Below the pieces are notes generated by a model that was not told where the DNA came from, did not search any database, and saw only the letters and a program-made list of their open reading frames with translations. The position numbers were made by a program, and so were the translations under genes. Below, in pieces: positions 8,239 to 10,630 of a stretch of DNA of 10,630 nt. The stretch comes from Anaerolineae bacterium (lineage in GTDB: Bacteria > Chloroflexota > Anaerolineae > Anaerolineales > UBA11858): NCBI GenBank assembly GCA_003694235.1, contig RFKO01000293.1:1-10630 (forward strand). Direction: 5' to 3'. Every line of letters starts with the position of its first letter. Positions within the stretch are counted from its first letter, which is position 1.

Positions 8239-8685
8239 ATGGACGAAAATATCTGTCCGAACTGTCAGAGGGAGCTGTCTCCCGGAGAGGAATATTGTCA
8301 GACTTGTGGCGAATACGTTAGGGACGCCGAATCTTCCACAGTGGATGTGTTTGGGGAGACACTGGTTGATCTCCCCAAACCGCAAGGGAGCGCGCCCGCG
8401 CAGGCTTTTTTAACCCTGCTGACCGGCCGCTTTCAGGGGCGACGTTATCCTCTGCGAGATACGCAAGTGTTGGGGCGGGCCCAATGTGACATCATTCTGC
8501 GCGACCCACAGGTCTCGCGGAAACATGCCTTGATCCGCCTTCTGGAAGGGCAATTTGTGCTGATGGATTTAGGCTCGGCTAACCGGACATTTGTGAACGA
8601 TCGAGTTGTTGAGCAACCGGTGCGTCTGAAACACGGCGATCGCATTCGGTTGGGAGAAACAGAATTGCTGTTTGAGCAAGATTAG
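8239..8685 (+). CDS. Zinc-ribbon plus FHA domain protein (GarA/OdhI-like layout)
   Basis: A 148-residue soluble protein starting at ATG 8239, seven bases after the transporter stop, with AAGG at 8230-8233 as a short ribosome binding site. An N-terminal zinc ribbon has C6-x2-C9 and C20-x2-C23. A linker follows at about 25-60 with T34 (STVDVFG) and T41 (ETLVD). Residues about 60-148 are an FHA domain with GR 79-80, SRKH 93-96 and SANRT 113-117. The phosphothreonine-binding Arg, Ser, His and Asn are present, but the usual SxNGT reads SANRT. T34 has Val and T41 has Asp at +3, positions that FHA domains commonly read. Actinobacterial GarA/OdhI carry a phosphorylated Thr motif before a single FHA domain that folds back onto it. 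The layout here is similar, but a zinc ribbon sits at the N terminus. It is probably an adaptor for the kinase encoded next; partners are not shown by sequence. Confidence 0.9.
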   Translation: MDENICPNCQRELSPGEEYCQTCGEYVRDAESSTVDVFGETLVDLPKPQGSAPAQAFLTLLTGRFQGRRYPLRDTQVLGRAQCDIILRDPQVSRKHALIRLLEGQFVLMDLGSANRTFVNDRVVEQPVRLKHGDRIRLGETELLFEQD

Positions 8686-8693
8686 CGTACAAT
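8665..8693 (+). promoter_or_regulatory. Candidate promoter for a leaderless kinase transcript
   Basis: TACAAT (8688-8693; five of six bases match TATAAT) lies six bases before the ATG at 8700, with TTGCTG (8665-8670) 17 bases further upstream. No Shine-Dalgarno-like sequence precedes the ATG. This spacing fits a transcript that begins at or next to the start codon, as known for leaderless genes in several phyla. The -35 match is weak, and the gene could equally be read from an operon transcript. Confidence 0.25.
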
Positions 8694-8699
8694 TCATTT

Positions 8700-9173
8700 A
8701 TGAATATGCAAAAGACATGGGCAACATGGGTGCGCGAAGAGGGGAAATGGTCACCTGATCGCGTGGTGGAGGCTGCCAGGCAGGTGGCGGACATACTGGC
8801 AGAGCGGCATCGCACAACGCATGGGCGATGGTTCTTGAGTCCCGAAGCGGTCGTGATCGACGCCGAAGGGCGCGTTTCCGTCCGGGCAATGGAGGGCGCT
8901 CCTCCAGAATATGTTGCCCCTGAACTGCGTGCGGGAGGGCAGCCCACCGCGGCGGCGGATTTCTACGCCCTGGGCGCGGTGATGTATTTTGCTCTGACCG
9001 GCGAGCCTCCTGCTGCTGAGATCGAGGACCCCTTTCCCGGTAACAAAGTGGCGGGTATCCCGCCGGAACTGGACGAACTGGTGGCGCGTTGCCTCGCACG
9101 GCAGCCGGAGCGCAGGGTGCAAAGCGCGGCAGAGTTCTTGAGCGGCCTGGAGGAAATTCAGAAGGGGGAGGCA
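8700..9173 (+). other. Half-pseudokinase module (degenerate kinase C-lobe) within the kinase gene
   Basis: Residues 18-62 align without gaps to the active kinase of the same protein. SPDRVVEAARQVA pairs with APLEAVRLVLPVA; WFLSPEAVVID pairs with RDVKPANVLIS. At the catalytic points, Asp of HRD becomes F45, Lys becomes S47, Asn becomes A50, and DFG becomes A63-M64-E65. The activation segment shrinks to 12 residues (63 to 75) against 29 in the active kinase. The structural parts stay: APE 73-75, D87 in DFYALG exactly 12 residues later as in the active copy, LTGEPP, and R139 in RQPERRVQSA. There is no room for an N-lobe. It could bind or restrain the active kinase, but this is inference. Confidence 0.75.
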
Positions 9174-10630
9174 ATGGCTGGCCGCGAAACTTTGTTAGAT
9201 GTGGAGGATCAACTGCTGGGTCGGACGATTGGGGGATACCAGTTGGTTGAACGTCTGGGTCAGGGGGGGATGGCGACAGTGTACAAGGCTTACGAAGCAG
9301 CGCTGGATCGTTACGTGGCCGTCAAAGTATTGCCCGACTTTTTCGCCAAGGACCCTACTTTTGCCCAGCGCTTTCGCCGCGAGGCGCGAGCGGTCGCGCA
9401 ATTGAACCATCCCAGCATTCTGCCAATATATAACTTTGGCAGTGAAGGTGGGGTGACTTACATCGCCATGCAGTATGTTGAGGGAGGGACGCTAAAACAA
9501 AAAGCAGGGCAGGTTTATGCTCCTCTCGAAGCGGTGCGCCTGGTGTTGCCCGTTGCCCGTGCGCTGGCGTATGCGCATCGGCGCGGGGTGATCCATCGTG
9601 ATGTCAAACCGGCGAATGTGCTGATCTCGGAAGATGGCTGGCCGATTCTTGCAGACTTCGGCCTGGCGAGAATGGTGGAGGCTTCCACCCAACTGACCGG
9701 CACGGGGGTAGGGATCGGCACCCCGGCGTATATGTCACCAGAGCAGGGGCGTGGCGAAAAAGTTGATCATCGCGCCGACATTTACTCGCTGGGCATTATG
9801 CTTTACGAGATGCTCACCGGCGATGTGCCTTTCAAGGCGGATACGCCAATGGGCGTTGTGCTTCAGCATATCAGCGCGCCGCTTCCTCCGCCTCGCAAGC
9901 GTAACCCGGATATTCCGGAGAGCCTGGAGCGCATTATCCTCAAGGCGACGGCCAAAAAACCAGAAGAGCGATATCAATCGGCAGACGAGATGATCGCCGC
10001 CCTGGAAGCGGTGGAACGAGAACTCACCGCGCGCCAGGCAGGAGATCAATCTGCCTCACTCGAAACGTCCCATTCGGCGGGCAGGGCCAGGAGGGGGCGG
10101 GCGGCTGGGTGGCTGGTTGGCGCAGTCGCTCTGCTGGCGGTGTTGATTGTGTGGGCATCCGTAGCCTGTCCGTGGCCGTGGTTGCCGTGGTGTGAAGCCG
10201 GTTCTGCTGCGCTCTTTGCCAGTCCTTCGCCGACGCCGACCCTGCCGGTGACCAGTGTCGCCCTGGGTGATATCCTGTTTCAGGATGTGTTTAAGGATAA
10301 GGCGGCGGCAGATTGGGTCTTCATTCCCGAGGACTGGAAAGTGGTGGATGTGGATGGGCGGCATGCCATCCGTTCGCCGGCTTCGCCGGATGGGGCCGCT
10401 GCCGACCTGCGATTGGCAGAATGGCAGGATTACGCCGTCGCATTCGATTTTCGCTTCGAGCAGCCCGACCAGTTCGGCGAATATCACTTCTTCCTGCGCG
10501 GGCGGATCAACGATTGCCCCTCCGAATCAGGCAACCTGCAAAGTTACCAGGTGCGGGTCTCCCCCAACAAAGTAGACCTCAATCGGGAGACCTGCGATCA
10601 GGGGGCTGCGCAGGAAATGTCACTCAGCGG
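8700..10630 (+). CDS. Membrane Ser/Thr protein kinase with fused N-terminal pseudokinase C-lobe, 3' partial
   Basis: The frame is open from ATG 8700 to the window end (643 codons); a TGA at 8673 limits the start to ATG 8700 or 8706. Residues about 5-155 match a kinase C-lobe without catalytic residues. Residues about 174-445 are a full Hanks-type kinase: glycine loop GQGGMATV from G187, K209 in VAVK, E228, HRD 299-301, K303, N306, DFG 319-321, SPE 346-348, D360 and R424, so it should be active. The activation loop is Thr-rich (TQLTGTG). An Arg-rich stretch (RARRGRAA) precedes one membrane helix at about 470-490, placing the kinase inside. Outside follow CPWPWLPWC (490-498), a short SPSPTPT stalk, and a beta-rich domain from about 520 that resembles concanavalin A-like/DUF1080-type folds (C606 and C632 may pair). 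Likely role: a receptor kinase that phosphorylates threonines read by the neighbouring FHA proteins. The C-terminal fold is the least certain part. Confidence 0.93.
   Translation, partial: MNMQKTWATWVREEGKWSPDRVVEAARQVADILAERHRTTHGRWFLSPEAVVIDAEGRVSVRAMEGAPPEYVAPELRAGGQPTAAADFYALGAVMYFALTGEPPAAEIEDPFPGNKVAGIPPELDELVARCLARQPERRVQSAAEFLSGLEEIQKGEAMAGRETLLDVEDQLLGRTIGGYQLVERLGQGGMATVYKAYEAALDRYVAVKVLPDFFAKDPTFAQRFRREARAVAQLNHPSILPIYNFGSEGGVTYIAMQYVEGGTLKQKAGQVYAPLEAVRLVLPVARALAYAHRRGVIHRDVKPANVLISEDGWPILADFGLARMVEASTQLTGTGVGIGTPAYMSPEQGRGEKVDHRADIYSLGIMLYEMLTGDVPFKADTPMGVVLQHISAPLPPPRKRNPDIPESLERIILKATAKKPEERYQSADEMIAALEAVERELTARQAGDQSASLETSHSAGRARRGRAAGWLVGAVALLAVLIVWASVACPWPWLPWCEAGSAALFASPSPTPTLPVTSVALGDILFQDVFKDKAAADWVFIPEDWKVVDVDGRHAIRSPASPDGAAADLRLAEWQDYAVAFDFRFEQPDQFGEYHFFLRGRINDCPSESGNLQSYQVRVSPNKVDLNRETCDQGAAQEMSLS
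9162..9168 (+). promoter_or_regulatory. Internal ribosome binding site before ATG 9174
   Basis: AAGGGGG lies five bases before an in-frame ATG at 9174. The protein from that ATG begins MAGRETLLDVEDQLLGRT and runs directly into the glycine loop, like the N terminus of an ordinary stand-alone bacterial kinase. A shorter product lacking the pseudokinase half is therefore possible. Gene callers may choose 9174 or 8700. Confidence 0.45.

Noticed and set aside
8686..8699. Rho-independent terminator between the adaptor and kinase genes
   Set aside because: The 14-base gap has no room for a hairpin and no T-run; none was seen in the other junctions either.
8700..9173. Separate small gene before the kinase
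   Set aside because: There is no stop codon between the two parts and the frame is continuous. Separate translation from 9174 remains possible and is listed as a finding.
8698..9174. Minus-strand open frame of 158 codons over the N-terminal part of the kinase gene
   Set aside because: The plus-strand frame aligns without gaps to a kinase C-lobe across this stretch. The minus-strand product is Pro/Arg-rich with no domain.

Overview
The window is a plus-strand, gene-dense stretch from a bacterium, most likely of the phylum Chloroflexota (Anaerolineae-like). This is an inference from the fairly high G+C, the very large multi-GAF sensor protein, the proline/threonine 'PTPTP' stalks on extracytoplasmic parts of two proteins, and the mix of FHA, Ser/Thr-kinase and GAF/HD-GYP genes. 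No 16S or other marker gene is present to settle it. Four genes run head to tail with gaps of 62 nt (2 nt to the probable original start), 7 nt and 14 nt. There is no RNA gene, IS element, CRISPR array or convincing terminator, and no gene-free stretch over 300 bases.

Layout: (1) 1-4776, a 5'-truncated soluble sensor with the tail of a PAS-type domain, about eight GAF domains and an intact C-terminal HD-GYP domain (predicted c-di-GMP phosphodiesterase). (2) 4839-8231, a protein with three FHA domains, an ABC ATPase and an ABCG/ABC2-type membrane domain. Its last extracytoplasmic loop is greatly enlarged and holds a four-Cys cluster, a hexapeptide Pro/Thr stalk and six exact 11-residue repeats. 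The reading frame extends upstream to a well-placed ATG at 4779 but is broken by one TAA at 4821. (3) 8239-8685, a small zinc-ribbon plus FHA protein with threonines in the linker, laid out like the GarA/OdhI phospho-switch proteins. (4) 8700 to the window end, a Ser/Thr protein kinase. A degenerate kinase C-lobe (no N-lobe, no catalytic Asp, no DFG) is fused in front of a complete Hanks-type kinase, followed by one membrane helix and an extracytoplasmic beta-rich sensor domain that runs off the window.

Working model (inference): the membrane kinase senses an outside signal and phosphorylates threonines. The FHA domains of the exporter and of the small adaptor read these marks and tune export. 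The multi-GAF/HD-GYP protein would link the same output to cyclic-di-GMP. The closest well-studied parallel is the mycobacterial pair PknF and Rv1747 (a FHA-FHA-ABC exporter controlled by a neighbouring kinase). The parts that look least familiar are the half-pseudokinase fused to a kinase, the hendecad coiled coil inside an ABC transporter loop, and the in-frame stop at the start of the transporter gene.
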